From: Shewanella jiangmenensis
Lineage (GTDB): Bacteria > Pseudomonadota > Gammaproteobacteria > Enterobacterales > Shewanellaceae
Length of the DNA stretch: 64,000 nt
Reading direction: 5' to 3'
NCBI RefSeq assembly: GCF_018596335.1
Contig: NZ_JAHEPS010000006.1
Coordinates: 62,001-126,000, forward strand
Shown here: positions 1 through 7,741 of the stretch, one piece after another
Layout: the number at the start of each line of letters is the position of its first letter
Position numbering within the stretch: the stretch's first letter is position 1
Translations under genes and position numbers: made by a program
Notes under the pieces: model-generated
The model's input: the letters and a program-made list of their open reading frames with translations, nothing else
Told to the model about the DNA's origin: nothing
Database searches by the model: none

Positions 1-1772
1 TACTTACTGGCGTAGTCGGTGAACAGTTGGGTAGACAGATCGTAAGGCATGCCGCCATTGGCATTCTTGGTTGGGTCTTTGGCATCGGCAAAAAGCTGAT
101 ATTGCGACAGTTTCGGACAGTTTGCCTTGGCAAGGGCATTCCAGTTTACGCCGCCAGCCGATGTGGTACACAGGCTCTGATCGCCATCGCCTATGATACC
201 GCCGTCGCCATCGCCTATGGTGCCACCGCCGCCAATCAGGTTGCCGCCATCGCAGCCGGCGGTGTTGTCATCCACGCCGCAGCCAAAAATCTGCTCGCCG
301 AAGGTCACTGTATGCACAGGTAAGCTCACCTGGGCGCATTTCATCAGGTTGGTCTGGGTTTTTTCGTACAAGACATCGGCAATGCCAAGGTCGGTATTGC
401 TGTTGCCGTAGAGCTGGCCCAGGCTCACGTTGCCATTGTTTTGCATACAGACGTTATCGCTGCCGTCCGGATTGAAGGGCAGCTCTTTGAGGCCCAGGTA
501 GGCGGCGGTGCCGTTGTTGGCCAAAAGCTCACCCAAACCGTCGTACAGAATGCCTGGCATGGCGCCGTGGGTCAGTACGAAGGCGTTGATGATGTCTTTG
601 ATAAGATAGCCATTTGGCTTTTGACCATAACCGCTGATGGCGTTGTCGTGCACATAGATATTGCGCGGCACCGGACGCCAGCCATCTTCAATCGCCTGGC
701 CGGGCTGGCCGTAGTTGGCAACAAAGTCGCTGATCTCCGGCTCGGCAATAAAGAAGCTTGATACCGTCAGGCCCAGGGTGTCGTGGTTGGTAATCTCGTT
801 GTTGAATATTTCCACGTCGCTGGTGGAGAGTACAATCACGCCGGTGCCGGGCGGTACTATGTGCACACCGGCGGGGTTTGCCGAGGCGTTGGCGAAGTTA
901 TGGGTGTTGTTATCGTAGACCTTGTTGTCAAAAATTCTGACGCTTGAGCCGTATCTGTGGTTGTTGATGGGCAGATCGAACACCAGAATACCGCCGGTGT
1001 TGCCCATGGCTTCGTTGTTGTACACATCGGCGTAGCGGCTGTTTTCAATCTCGATACCGGCCACGTTTTCTTTGGCGATGTTGTTGCGAACCACTATGTA
1101 TTCAGACTGACCAACGTAAATACCCGCATCGGCGCTGCCACGTACGTAGCTGTTTTCGATAAGGATATTTTCGCACTCCACCGGATACAGGCCGTAGGCA
1201 CCGTTGTCTTTGTCGAGCGCACCTTCCCAGATGGCGCCGACGTTGCGCAGTATGATGCCGTTGGTGTTTTTCAGTTTGATGCCGTTGTTTTTGGCTTCAT
1301 ACACCGACAGATCTTTGATGGTGATCTGCATGGCGTTCTGCACAAAAATACCATCGCCGGAATTGGCATTGGCAAAGTTGAGTATGGTGTCGTTCATGCC
1401 GTAACCCATCAGGGTCACGTTTTTGGCAAAGGCACCGTCGCCGTCTACGTCGCCGTCAAACAGCAAGGTAGACTGAATATCAAATTTGCCCTTTGGCAGC
1501 ACTATCACATCGCCGCTTTGGGCATTGATAAGCGCTTCCTGAATGCGGCTGGTGAGGTTGTCACCGGCCTCAATCATGATGGCGCCGGCGGGGAAGCTTG
1601 GGCCTGTGGGCGGCGTCACCACCGGCACGTCCGGTGTGGTGACAGGCTCACTGTCGTCGCTGTTACAGCCGCTGAGCTGCATCCCGACTGCCAGCGCCAA
1701 CATGGTTGGCAGCAGCCAACGGGGTTTGCCTGTTGGCAGATTGAATGTATGTTCCTGAGTCTTGATGTGCAT
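1..1772 (-). CDS. Parallel beta-helix lipoprotein fused to a second conserved domain (partial, 3' end outside window)
   Basis: I translated this reading frame directly. It is open for 590 codons from an ATG at 1772 and runs off the left edge. GAGGAT upstream is a good ribosome binding site. The N-terminus is a lipoprotein signal with lipobox LSGC (Cys about residue 36), then a Thr/Pro-rich linker. Residues about 65-430 are a right-handed beta-helix rich in Asn turns (IENSYVRGS, NNIAKENVAG, VYNNEAMGNTGG), matching the TIGR03805 type. After a Gly/Asp linker, the sequence LSQYQLFADA followed by PYDLSTQLFTDYASK matches how I remember the start of TIGR03806 proteins. Those two families are usually encoded by neighbouring genes, so this appears to be a fusion. 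Likely outer-membrane or periplasmic side; substrate unknown. Confidence 0.8.
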   Translation of the reverse strand, partial: MHIKTQEHTFNLPTGKPRWLLPTMLALAVGMQLSGCNSDDSEPVTTPDVPVVTPPTGPSFPAGAIMIEAGDNLTSRIQEALINAQSGDVIVLPKGKFDIQSTLLFDGDVDGDGAFAKNVTLMGYGMNDTILNFANANSGDGIFVQNAMQITIKDLSVYEAKNNGIKLKNTNGIILRNVGAIWEGALDKDNGAYGLYPVECENILIENSYVRGSADAGIYVGQSEYIVVRNNIAKENVAGIEIENSRYADVYNNEAMGNTGGILVFDLPINNHRYGSSVRIFDNKVYDNNTHNFANASANPAGVHIVPPGTGVIVLSTSDVEIFNNEITNHDTLGLTVSSFFIAEPEISDFVANYGQPGQAIEDGWRPVPRNIYVHDNAISGYGQKPNGYLIKDIINAFVLTHGAMPGILYDGLGELLANNGTAAYLGLKELPFNPDGSDNVCMQNNGNVSLGQLYGNSNTDLGIADVLYEKTQTNLMKCAQVSLPVHTVTFGEQIFGCGVDDNTAGCDGGNLIGGGGTIGDGDGGIIGDGDQSLCTTSAGGVNWNALAKANCPKLSQYQLFADAKDPTKNANGGMPYDLSTQLFTDYASK

Positions 1773-1856
1773 GAGTTATCCTCATTATTGTTATAATGCT
1801 GTTAAGAAACTTGCACGAACGTTCAGGATATACAATGAGAAATCCGGCCAAGCTGA

Positions 1857-1986
1857 ACTGAAGCTTAAAAAGTGGGCGTTAAGCTCAAGCTTAAAAGTCA
1901 GGCTTACGTCTCGGGCCGAAAAGTCAGGATTAAATCTCAGTGTTAAAAGTCAGGATTAAATCACGGGCTAAAAAGCAAGCGCTGAA
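1857..1986. repeat. Five tandem 26-bp degenerate repeats
   Basis: Five head-to-tail copies begin at 1857, 1883, 1909, 1935 and 1961. The shared core is AAAAGTCAGG followed by ATTAAA or a variant; copies three and four are the closest. They fill most of the gap between the beta-helix gene and the mutarotase gene. No coding frame or known element explains them. Confidence 0.85.
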
Positions 1987-2035
1987 AAGCAAGGGCGGAG
2001 TTGACGCTGCAGTGAAGGTTTTTGAAAGCACCAAA

Positions 2036-2063
2036 GAAAAAACGCGCCGTCGGGCGCGTTTTC
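2036..2063 (-). terminator. Rho-independent terminator after the mutarotase gene
   Basis: AAAACGCGCC pairs with GGCGCGTTTT around a GTCG loop. Read on the minus strand the stem ends in a run of T, 38 bp after the mutarotase stop. The A-tract on the other side could make it work in both directions. Confidence 0.8.
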
Positions 2064-2101
2064 GCTTTTGTGACTAATTCTTAAGCTTTACGCCTTAAAC
2101 G

Positions 2102-2956
2102 TCAGAGCCAGCGGATGCTGGTGCTGAGTGCGTGGGTTTGACCCGGCTCCAGCACTACCTTGTCTTCGAGCACATTGGCGGCTTCAAGGCAGACCATGGT
2201 CAGGTAATCTTCATCGCCAAAACGCGCAAGCCACTTGGACTTGTCAATCCAGGGGTTCCACAGCACGGCTGAGCGGCTGTTTTCGCGGGCAACTTCAATC
2301 ACGCCATCGGGCGTGTGCAGGGTCTGCACTTCACCAAGGTCGGTATACACCCGGTCAGTTTCACGTACGAAGCGTACTTCGTCGCCTTCCTGGGCATAGG
2401 GGCCTTCACCGAATTCGATGTATTTGGCGCCGCTGAAGCCTTTGGCGGTCAGTGCGTGAATGTCTTTGATGGGGAAGTAGGTGTGCAGCGCCTGGGTCAG
2501 GCTGACTGTGGTATCACCCAGGTTTCGGTTAACCAGAGTGACCTTGAGGGTTTCTGTCAGATGAAAGTGCACTTCCACGGCGGTATTGTGGGGCCAGAAC
2601 TGACGGTCTTCCTCGGCTATATCGAGGCTGAAAACCAGCTCCACTTCTTCATTGGCCATGCGGGTGTGGGTCAGCTTCCAGTTGCGGGTGCGGGCAAAGC
2701 CATGCTGGGCAAAGCCCGGCTCAGAATGCATACCAAACCAGGGCCAACACACAGGAATGCCGCCACGAATGCCACTGCCGGGCTTGTAATCATCTTCGCT
2801 GGAAACCCACAGCAGCGGCTCCTTGCCGGCTGGCTGAAAGAAATCGATTTGAGCACCCTGCAAAAAAATGCGCGCTTTGCACAGACGGGTTTCGACTTCG
2901 ACATAGTCGAGTCCCTGCGGGTGTTTTCTGGTGTTTACCGACGCCATCGATGACAT
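2102..2956 (-). CDS. D-hexose-6-phosphate mutarotase (YeaD-like)
   Basis: The 284-residue protein is a galactose mutarotase-like beta-sandwich. Diagnostic stretches are the N-terminal GAQIDFFQPAGKEPLLWVS, GGIPVCWPWFG, the His-containing ALHTYFPI and the C-terminal CLEAANVLEDKVVLEPGQ. Such enzymes interconvert the anomers of glucose-6-phosphate and similar sugar phosphates in the cytoplasm. Length fits the family. The ATG at 2956 opens the frame; the second methionine (MASVN) is a possible alternative start. The gene stands alone with its own terminator and a 198-bp gap to yecM upstream. Precise substrate preference cannot be read from sequence. Confidence 0.88.
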   Translation of the reverse strand: MSSMASVNTRKHPQGLDYVEVETRLCKARIFLQGAQIDFFQPAGKEPLLWVSSEDDYKPGSGIRGGIPVCWPWFGMHSEPGFAQHGFARTRNWKLTHTRMANEEVELVFSLDIAEEDRQFWPHNTAVEVHFHLTETLKVTLVNRNLGDTTVSLTQALHTYFPIKDIHALTAKGFSGAKYIEFGEGPYAQEGDEVRFVRETDRVYTDLGEVQTLHTPDGVIEVARENSRSAVLWNPWIDKSKWLARFGDEDYLTMVCLEAANVLEDKVVLEPGQTHALSTSIRWL

Positions 2957-3129
2957 CCTCCATCAAGCGGTTTATTCACCCGGCACGGTCTGCCGGGACA
3001 ATCCTCGGGCTACTTTACCCAAGATTGTGCCCGAGCATAAGCCTCCGGCGTGCACAAATCACGAGTTTGTCTGTTCGGGTGGGCAAACAACGAGCACAGA
3101 GTGCGGTATGAGGGGCTGCTTGTCAGCAG

Positions 3130-3167
3130 CTGCCTTCACTGTTCACTGCTGCCTTCATTGTTCACTG
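3130..3167. repeat. Two 19-bp tandem copies across the yecM stop codon
   Basis: CTGCCTTCACTGTTCACTG is followed at once by CTGCCTTCATTGTTCACTG, one mismatch in 19. The copy at 3149-3167 contains the last codons and stop codon (3155-3157, minus strand) of yecM. The other copy lies just past the gene, so the duplication carried the gene's end with it. Confidence 0.85.
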
Positions 3168-3712
3168 TTGATAATGGCTTCGATGCTGTGAGGATGCACC
3201 TTGACGGTTAAGCCATTGGCGCCAAAGGCCAGTGTGGGGTTTGGCAGCCGCTCGGCTTCGCCTGATGGTGAGCTCGCCTTGACCTTGATGTCGGTTTCGC
3301 CCGCAAGCACAGGCGCGAGGGTTGGCACCATGTTAACCAGCTCGCTTGCAAGCTCGTCGCAGCTGTGGGCGTTACAGGGCAGCACCAGCTCAATGTGCTC
3401 CCAGCCTTCGGCAGGATAGAGCTTGCTGCCGGGGTAGGGCAGCTCGACGCAGCGAACGGCCATGCTGCCTAGCTTAAGCGGCTCATGCAGTTTGATGATA
3501 AGAATGGGCCTGCCGTTAATCATGTTGTTGCTGATGACATCCCCAATCCTTTTAAAACCATCGGCAAGCCGGTCGGCGGCTTCGTTGCTGTTTACCCGAA
3601 GGGAGATATGGTCGCATTCAAGCCCAAGTGGCTTGAGGCCAAGGCGCTCTACGAGGGCAAGTATCCTGCCCTCAAAAGCACCAAGGCTTTGGATTAATTC
3701 ATCAAAGTGCAT
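3155..3712 (-). CDS. yecM: YecM-type VOC-fold protein
   Basis: From the ATG at 3712 the protein has 185 residues, close to E. coli YecM. The frame is open further upstream to 3754, but that part overlaps the preceding gene, whose stop is at 3720; the MHFDELIQSL start is therefore preferred. Family signatures are LECDHISLRVNS near the N-terminus, PILIIKLHEPL, VELPYPG and WEHIELVLP, with His and Glu residues placed like the metal ligands of the vicinal oxygen chelate fold. Its function is not established. It lies 7 bp after the L,D-transpeptidase gene, so the two are probably co-transcribed. Its last codons are part of a 19-bp tandem duplication. Confidence 0.85.
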   Translation of the reverse strand: MHFDELIQSLGAFEGRILALVERLGLKPLGLECDHISLRVNSNEAADRLADGFKRIGDVISNNMINGRPILIIKLHEPLKLGSMAVRCVELPYPGSKLYPAEGWEHIELVLPCNAHSCDELASELVNMVPTLAPVLAGETDIKVKASSPSGEAERLPNPTLAFGANGLTVKVHPHSIEAIINSEQ

Positions 3713-3719
3713 GGTTTGC

Positions 3720-4223
3720 TCACGGCCAGATTTCAATCGGTGTGCCCGGGTCAATTAGCTGCCACAGCTCATCCATTTCATTGTTGGTCACGGCGATGCA
3801 GCCGTTGGTCCAGTTGAATTTTTGCGCTTCTTCCGGCGTCATCGGGTTTTTCGGATCCTGACCGTGGATCATGATGGCGCCGCCTGGCTTGATGCCCAAT
3901 GCGCGGGCGCGCAGCACATCTTCTTCATTGGGATAGGAGATGTGAATTGAGCGGTAGTAGGCGCTGTCGGCCTTTTTGAAGTCGAGGGTGTAGCGGCCCT
4001 GCGGGGTGCGCTGATCGCCTTCTTTTTGCTTGTGTCCCTGCGGGTTATCACCCATGGCGATGCGATAGCTCTTGATAAGCTTGCCACGGAAAAACACTTC
4101 CATTTTGGAGGCGGATTTATCAACCACCACCAGGTCGACTTTTTGGCCGGGGCGGATGGTACTTGCCTGGGCAAGGGCGCTTACCGACACCAGCAGGGAA
4201 CAGATCAACAGCTGACGAAACAT
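3720..4223 (-). CDS. Periplasmic L,D-transpeptidase (YkuD domain, YafK-like)
   Basis: The 167-residue protein has a signal peptide (cleavage about ALAQA|S, residue 20). A YkuD catalytic domain fills the rest. The motif IMIHG followed after about 20 residues by NWTNGCIAVTNNEMDELW carries the conserved His and the nucleophilic Cys (S/N-G-C form). Such enzymes cross-link or cut meso-diaminopimelate bonds in peptidoglycan or attach or release lipoproteins. The NGCIAVTN-MDELW form resembles YafK rather than YbiS, and no LysM domain is present. The family and fold are secure; whether it is a synthase or a hydrolase is not decided by sequence. Probably co-transcribed with yecM. Confidence 0.88.
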   Translation of the reverse strand: MFRQLLICSLLVSVSALAQASTIRPGQKVDLVVVDKSASKMEVFFRGKLIKSYRIAMGDNPQGHKQKEGDQRTPQGRYTLDFKKADSAYYRSIHISYPNEEDVLRARALGIKPGGAIMIHGQDPKNPMTPEEAQKFNWTNGCIAVTNNEMDELWQLIDPGTPIEIWP

Positions 4224-4393
4224 GACTTCCTCAATATCTTTTGTTGTCCGGCATATTCCGGCGCTTTTTTTGGGATTCTACCCAAGCCTGGCGGTGCTGG
4301 AAACAGCCGAAACAATAGTTTTTGAGCCTTTTGCAGCAACATGGCACACTGTTTGGCGCAAAGGACAGTCAGGGCAATGGATGGGGAGAGCCG

Positions 4394-5230
4394 ATGACCG
4401 ACAATCAGGACGCCGCCGAGAGCGCGCTCAAACGCAAATTACGGATAGTTATTTTTGGTACAGACACACCGGCAGGCCGTTGGTTTGACTTGATTTTACT
4501 CCTGTGTATTGTCGCGAGTGTCAGCCTGGTGCTGCTCGATACAGTGCAAAGCGTCAATCAGCGCTGGGGCGAGCTTATCCACGGTCTTGAGTGGTTTTTT
4601 ACCCTGGTGTTCACGATGGAATATTTGCTCAGGCTCTATTGCAGCGCCCACCGCTGGCAGTATGCCCGCAGCTTTTATGGGGTGGTGGATTTGCTGTCGG
4701 TGCTGCCCAGTTACCTTGCGCTGTTTTTCCCCGGCGCCAATTTCACGCTGATTATCCGGGTGCTGAGGCTGTTTCGGATTTTTCGGGTGCTTAAGCTTTT
4801 GCGCTATCTTAGCGAAGGCAACATGCTGCTGCGCGCCATGATGCAGTCGAGCCGCAAGGTGTTTATCTTTTTCTTTTCGGTCAGTCTTATCATCATGGTG
4901 CTCGGCGCCGTGATGTACATGGTTGAAGGGCCTGAAAATGGCTTTTCATCTATTCCCAAGTCGATTTACTGGACCATAGTCACCATCACCACAGTGGGCT
5001 ATGGCGACATTACCCCAAAAACCGATTTGGGCCAGGCCATTGCCGCACTGACCATGCTGATTGGTTACTCTATTATTGCCATTCCCACCGGTATTTTGAC
5101 CGCCGAGATTTCCCAGGAAATTGGCCGAAGCCGCGACCTTCGCCGCTGCAGTAATTGCCTTAAAACCGGCCATGAGCCCCAAGCCCGATTTTGTAACCGC
5201 TGCGGCAGTGAGCTTGCAGAGGAGATTTAA
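4394..5230 (+). CDS. Voltage-gated potassium channel with C-terminal zinc ribbon
   Basis: The start is placed at the ATG at 4394, behind GGGGAG; an in-frame ATG at 4322 has no such site. The 278-residue protein has six membrane segments. S4 (about 120-138) has regularly spaced arginines (RVLRLFRIFRVLKLLR). The pore carries the K+ filter TVGYGD at about 200-205, then S6. After S6 there is no RCK domain. Instead a short tail holds two CxxC pairs (CSNC and CNRC, about 252-270), a zinc ribbon. Role: voltage-dependent K+ flux in the inner membrane. The MATE gene starts 8 bp after its stop, suggesting one transcript. Confidence 0.92.
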   Translation: MTDNQDAAESALKRKLRIVIFGTDTPAGRWFDLILLLCIVASVSLVLLDTVQSVNQRWGELIHGLEWFFTLVFTMEYLLRLYCSAHRWQYARSFYGVVDLLSVLPSYLALFFPGANFTLIIRVLRLFRIFRVLKLLRYLSEGNMLLRAMMQSSRKVFIFFFSVSLIIMVLGAVMYMVEGPENGFSSIPKSIYWTIVTITTVGYGDITPKTDLGQAIAALTMLIGYSIIAIPTGILTAEISQEIGRSRDLRRCSNCLKTGHEPQARFCNRCGSELAEEI

Positions 5231-5238
5231 GAGAATCT

Positions 5239-7122
5239 ATGACTGAACAACACAAATTGTCATCTGCTGACGGAAACTCGGCTGCGTCTCAGGGCAGTGC
5301 ATCTGAAAACCCTGCATCTGAAAACCCTGCATCTGAAAACCTCATGTCTGAACCCTTTGCACCTGAAACTCTTGCACCAGAAACTCTTGCACCAGAAAAG
5401 AGGGCGGCAAAACCCATGCAGGCCAAATTTGTCGAAGGGCCAATTCTGCGCCACATACTGGTGATGAGCTCCACCGCCGCGGTGGGGATTTCGGCGCTGT
5501 TTGTGGTGGACTTGCTGGATATTTTCTTTTTAAGTCTGCTTGGCGATCATGAGCTTACCGCCGCGATTGGCTACGCGGGCACCATTTCGTTTTTCACCAC
5601 GTCTATCGGTATCGGCCTCTCGATTGCACTTGGCGCGCAGGTCTCCCGCGCCATCGGCAGCGGCGACAGTGAGCGCGCCAGAAGGCTGCTGATGAGTGCG
5701 CTGATGCTGACCTTGGGCGTGTCCGTGTTGGTGGCGGTTATCGTGACTTTGAATATCAGCACGCTGCTCGCTCTGGTGGGCGCCTCCGGGCGCACCGCCG
5801 AGCTTGCCGCCGATTATCTTAATATTCTGGTGCCATCGCTGCCCTTTATCTGCCTTGCCATGGCCCTTGGGGCGGCGCTTCGGGCTGTGGGCGATGCCAA
5901 GCTGTCGATGGTCTCCACCCTGGTGGGCGGCGGCGTGAATCTGGTGCTTGATCCTGTGTTTATCTTCCTCTTTGCCATGGGCATTGAAGGGGCGGCGATT
6001 GCCTCTGTGCTGGCGCGTCTTGCGGTAATGGTTGTGGCCGGACGAGGCGTGTTTGGCAAGCATGGTTTGTGGCACCAACCACAGTTGGGCGAGTTTCGCG
6101 CAGATTTAAAGCCGATTTTTGCCATTGCCGGACCGGCAATGCTGACCAACATCGCCACCCCCATAGGTAACGGTTTTATGACCCGTGCCATTGCCGAATT
6201 CGGTGACGGCTATGTTGCCGGCTGGGCCGTGGTTGGCCGCCTGACGCCGGTGGCCTTCGGGATGATTTTTGCGCTGTCCGGCGCCATTGGCCCGATTGTC
6301 GGGCAAAACTTTGGGGCCGGCCGTTACGACCGTCTTAAGGATTGCCTGACTCAGTCGCTGCTTTTTTGCACTGCCTATGTGGTGGCCGTGTCGCTGCTGC
6401 TCGCGCTGGTAAAAGAGCCTGTAGTGCATCTTTTTGATTTAAAAGGTGATGCGGCAGATTTTGTACGCTTTTTCTTAACTTATATTGCGGTGTTTTTTGT
6501 GTTCTCAGGGGCGCTTTTTGTCGCCAATGCATCCTTTAATAACCTTGGCAAAGCCAAGTATTCGACCTTATTTAACGTAGGCAAAGCGACACTCGGCACC
6601 TTGCCTTTTATCTGGCTTGGCGCCCAGTGGGGCGGGATTCATGGGGTGTTGCTTGGGCAGGTGCTGGGCTCGATTTTGTTTGGTGTAGCGGGTGTGTTTA
6701 CCGCTTATCGACTGGTCAACGGCATGGCACCCAAGGCCGCTGAGGCTACCAAGGGCACGGAGGGCACTGAGGCCACTAAGTCTGAGCACCGCAAGACTGA
6801 GCCTCTCAAGACAGCAGCTGAGACTGAGGTGGATTTTGCCGAAGTGACCCCTGCGGCAAGCAGTCCCTTGTCATCCTCCTGCACTCAGATGGCGCAGTTA
6901 ACTGAAGAGCAGGACTGCCTTGGCGCGACCCACGCCACCGAGTTTCTTATTCAGGTCGATGAAAACCAAAGCGATGAAAACCAAAGCGATGAAAACCATG
7001 AGGAAGAGAAGCCGCTCGACGGCAGCCCGGTAAATGAAACACGGATAGGTGAAAAGCCGGCGGGAGCAGGCCGCATTCCCAGCGACCAGAGGGGCTACCC
7101 TGCGCCGCGCCGCACAGAGTGA
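5239..7122 (+). CDS. MATE-family multidrug/Na+ exporter with long repetitive tails
   Basis: The 627-residue protein has a MATE core at about residues 68-495, with twelve predicted membrane segments in two halves. Typical stretches are MSSTAAVGISALFVVDLLD, GAALRAVGDAK and GPIVGQNFGAGRYDRLKDC. MATE proteins export cationic drugs or metabolites in exchange for Na+ or H+. Two parts are unusual: an N-terminal tail of about 65 residues containing seven pentapeptide repeats of the ASENP/APETL type, and a hydrophilic C-terminal tail of about 130 residues with a three-fold DENQS repeat. Typical family members are near 450 residues. Both tails probably face the cytoplasm. It follows the K+ channel gene after 8 bp. 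Confidence 0.9.
   Translation: MTEQHKLSSADGNSAASQGSASENPASENPASENLMSEPFAPETLAPETLAPEKRAAKPMQAKFVEGPILRHILVMSSTAAVGISALFVVDLLDIFFLSLLGDHELTAAIGYAGTISFFTTSIGIGLSIALGAQVSRAIGSGDSERARRLLMSALMLTLGVSVLVAVIVTLNISTLLALVGASGRTAELAADYLNILVPSLPFICLAMALGAALRAVGDAKLSMVSTLVGGGVNLVLDPVFIFLFAMGIEGAAIASVLARLAVMVVAGRGVFGKHGLWHQPQLGEFRADLKPIFAIAGPAMLTNIATPIGNGFMTRAIAEFGDGYVAGWAVVGRLTPVAFGMIFALSGAIGPIVGQNFGAGRYDRLKDCLTQSLLFCTAYVVAVSLLLALVKEPVVHLFDLKGDAADFVRFFLTYIAVFFVFSGALFVANASFNNLGKAKYSTLFNVGKATLGTLPFIWLGAQWGGIHGVLLGQVLGSILFGVAGVFTAYRLVNGMAPKAAEATKGTEGTEATKSEHRKTEPLKTAAETEVDFAEVTPAASSPLSSSCTQMAQLTEEQDCLGATHATEFLIQVDENQSDENQSDENHEEEKPLDGSPVNETRIGEKPAGAGRIPSDQRGYPAPRRTE
5299..5403. repeat. Seven 15-bp tandem repeats inside the MATE gene
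   Basis: Copies of GCATCTGAAAACCCT and variants run without gap from 5299 in steps of 15 and encode A-S-E-N-P, then A-P-E-T-L type pentapeptides. The first three copies are nearly identical at the DNA level, which suggests recent duplication. Fifteen bp keeps the frame. Confidence 0.9.
6958..7002. repeat. Three 15-bp tandem repeats in the MATE C-terminal tail
   Basis: GATGAAAACCAAAGC occurs twice without change and a third time as GATGAAAACCATGAG. They encode D-E-N-Q-S units in the acidic tail of the exporter. Same unit length as the repeat at the other end of the gene, different sequence. Confidence 0.88.
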
Positions 7123-7185
7123 CGTCGGCGGCAGAGGCCAAAAGCTTATTCGTAACGATTAATCGGCTGCATCAGGGCCAGCGCT

Positions 7186-7401
7186 TTACTCGGCAGCAGT
7201 ATGTTCAGAAGCACTTTGCTGGGCAGCACCTGGCTCGGCAGTCTTAAGCTCGGCAGTTTCAAGCTCTGCAGCTTCCAGTTTGGCGCGGTCGGCCTTGGAA
7301 ATATACCTGTCTTTGGCGCCGTGGTTTGGGTGCTCTTTTTTGTTTTCTCGGGCCTTGGTGCGCTTGGCCATCTTTTTGATGAGTGCCTGTTTACGGTTCA
7401 T
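7186..7401 (-). CDS. DUF2986 family small basic protein
   Basis: The frame is open from 7512, but the ATG at 7401 has a perfect AAGGAG site and gives the family's usual start, MNRKQALIKKMAKRTKA. That makes a 71-residue protein: a strongly basic N-terminal half ending in the family hallmark YISKADRAKLE, and an acidic C-terminal tail. The tail (ELETAELKTAE) is built from four 15-bp DNA repeats. DUF2986 proteins are known from Shewanella, Vibrio and relatives; no function is assigned. The basic half suggests nucleic-acid or ribosome contact, which is inference only. The 5' leader carries another tandem repeat (7411-7502). Confidence 0.75.
   Translation of the reverse strand: MNRKQALIKKMAKRTKARENKKEHPNHGAKDRYISKADRAKLEAAELETAELKTAEPGAAQQSASEHTAAE
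7218..7277. repeat. Four 15-bp tandem repeats in the DUF2986 gene
   Basis: GCTCGGCAGTCTTAA and three close variants follow one another from 7218. Read on the minus strand they encode the L-x-x-A-E units of the acidic tail. In frame with the gene. Confidence 0.82.
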
Positions 7402-7410
7402 ATATGGCTC

Positions 7411-7502
7411 CTTGAATGAGAGTTGCTGCTTCAAAATGCGAATAGCGTCTTGAATGATAGTCCCGGCTTGAACGAGAGTCGCTGCTTGGATAAGAGTGGC
7501 TG
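7411..7502. repeat. Five 18-20-bp tandem repeats in the leader of the DUF2986 gene
   Basis: Units begin at 7411, 7429, 7449, 7467 and 7485; the type unit is CTTGAATGAGAGTTGCTG, and one copy has 20 bp. They lie immediately upstream of the ribosome binding site, so they would be in the mRNA leader. The rest of the gap to 7741 shows no gene that I can support. Confidence 0.78.
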
Positions 7503-7741
7503 GCAGGGCCACTTGTCAAACGCGCACGCCAGCGCTCGAAGCGAATTTGCAGCGCATTTACAGTAAAGAAAAAGAAAATGCGCACCGCAACGCTCCGCCC
7601 GTCAGCGCGAAGCGGCGCAGTCTACCTGAAAATGCCCCATGGGTAAAATGGCGCTGTCTCTTTGCTGGATCATTGCAGCTGGGGCAGTCTTGCTGCCATA
7701 TCAGTTTTGCCCTACAGGGCGAGACCTGCTCTGAGCAAAAC

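Noticed and set aside
957..1796. Open frame on the plus strand opposite the beta-helix gene
   Set aside because: The minus-strand frame has a lipobox, beta-helix repeats and a good ribosome binding site; the plus-strand frame has none.
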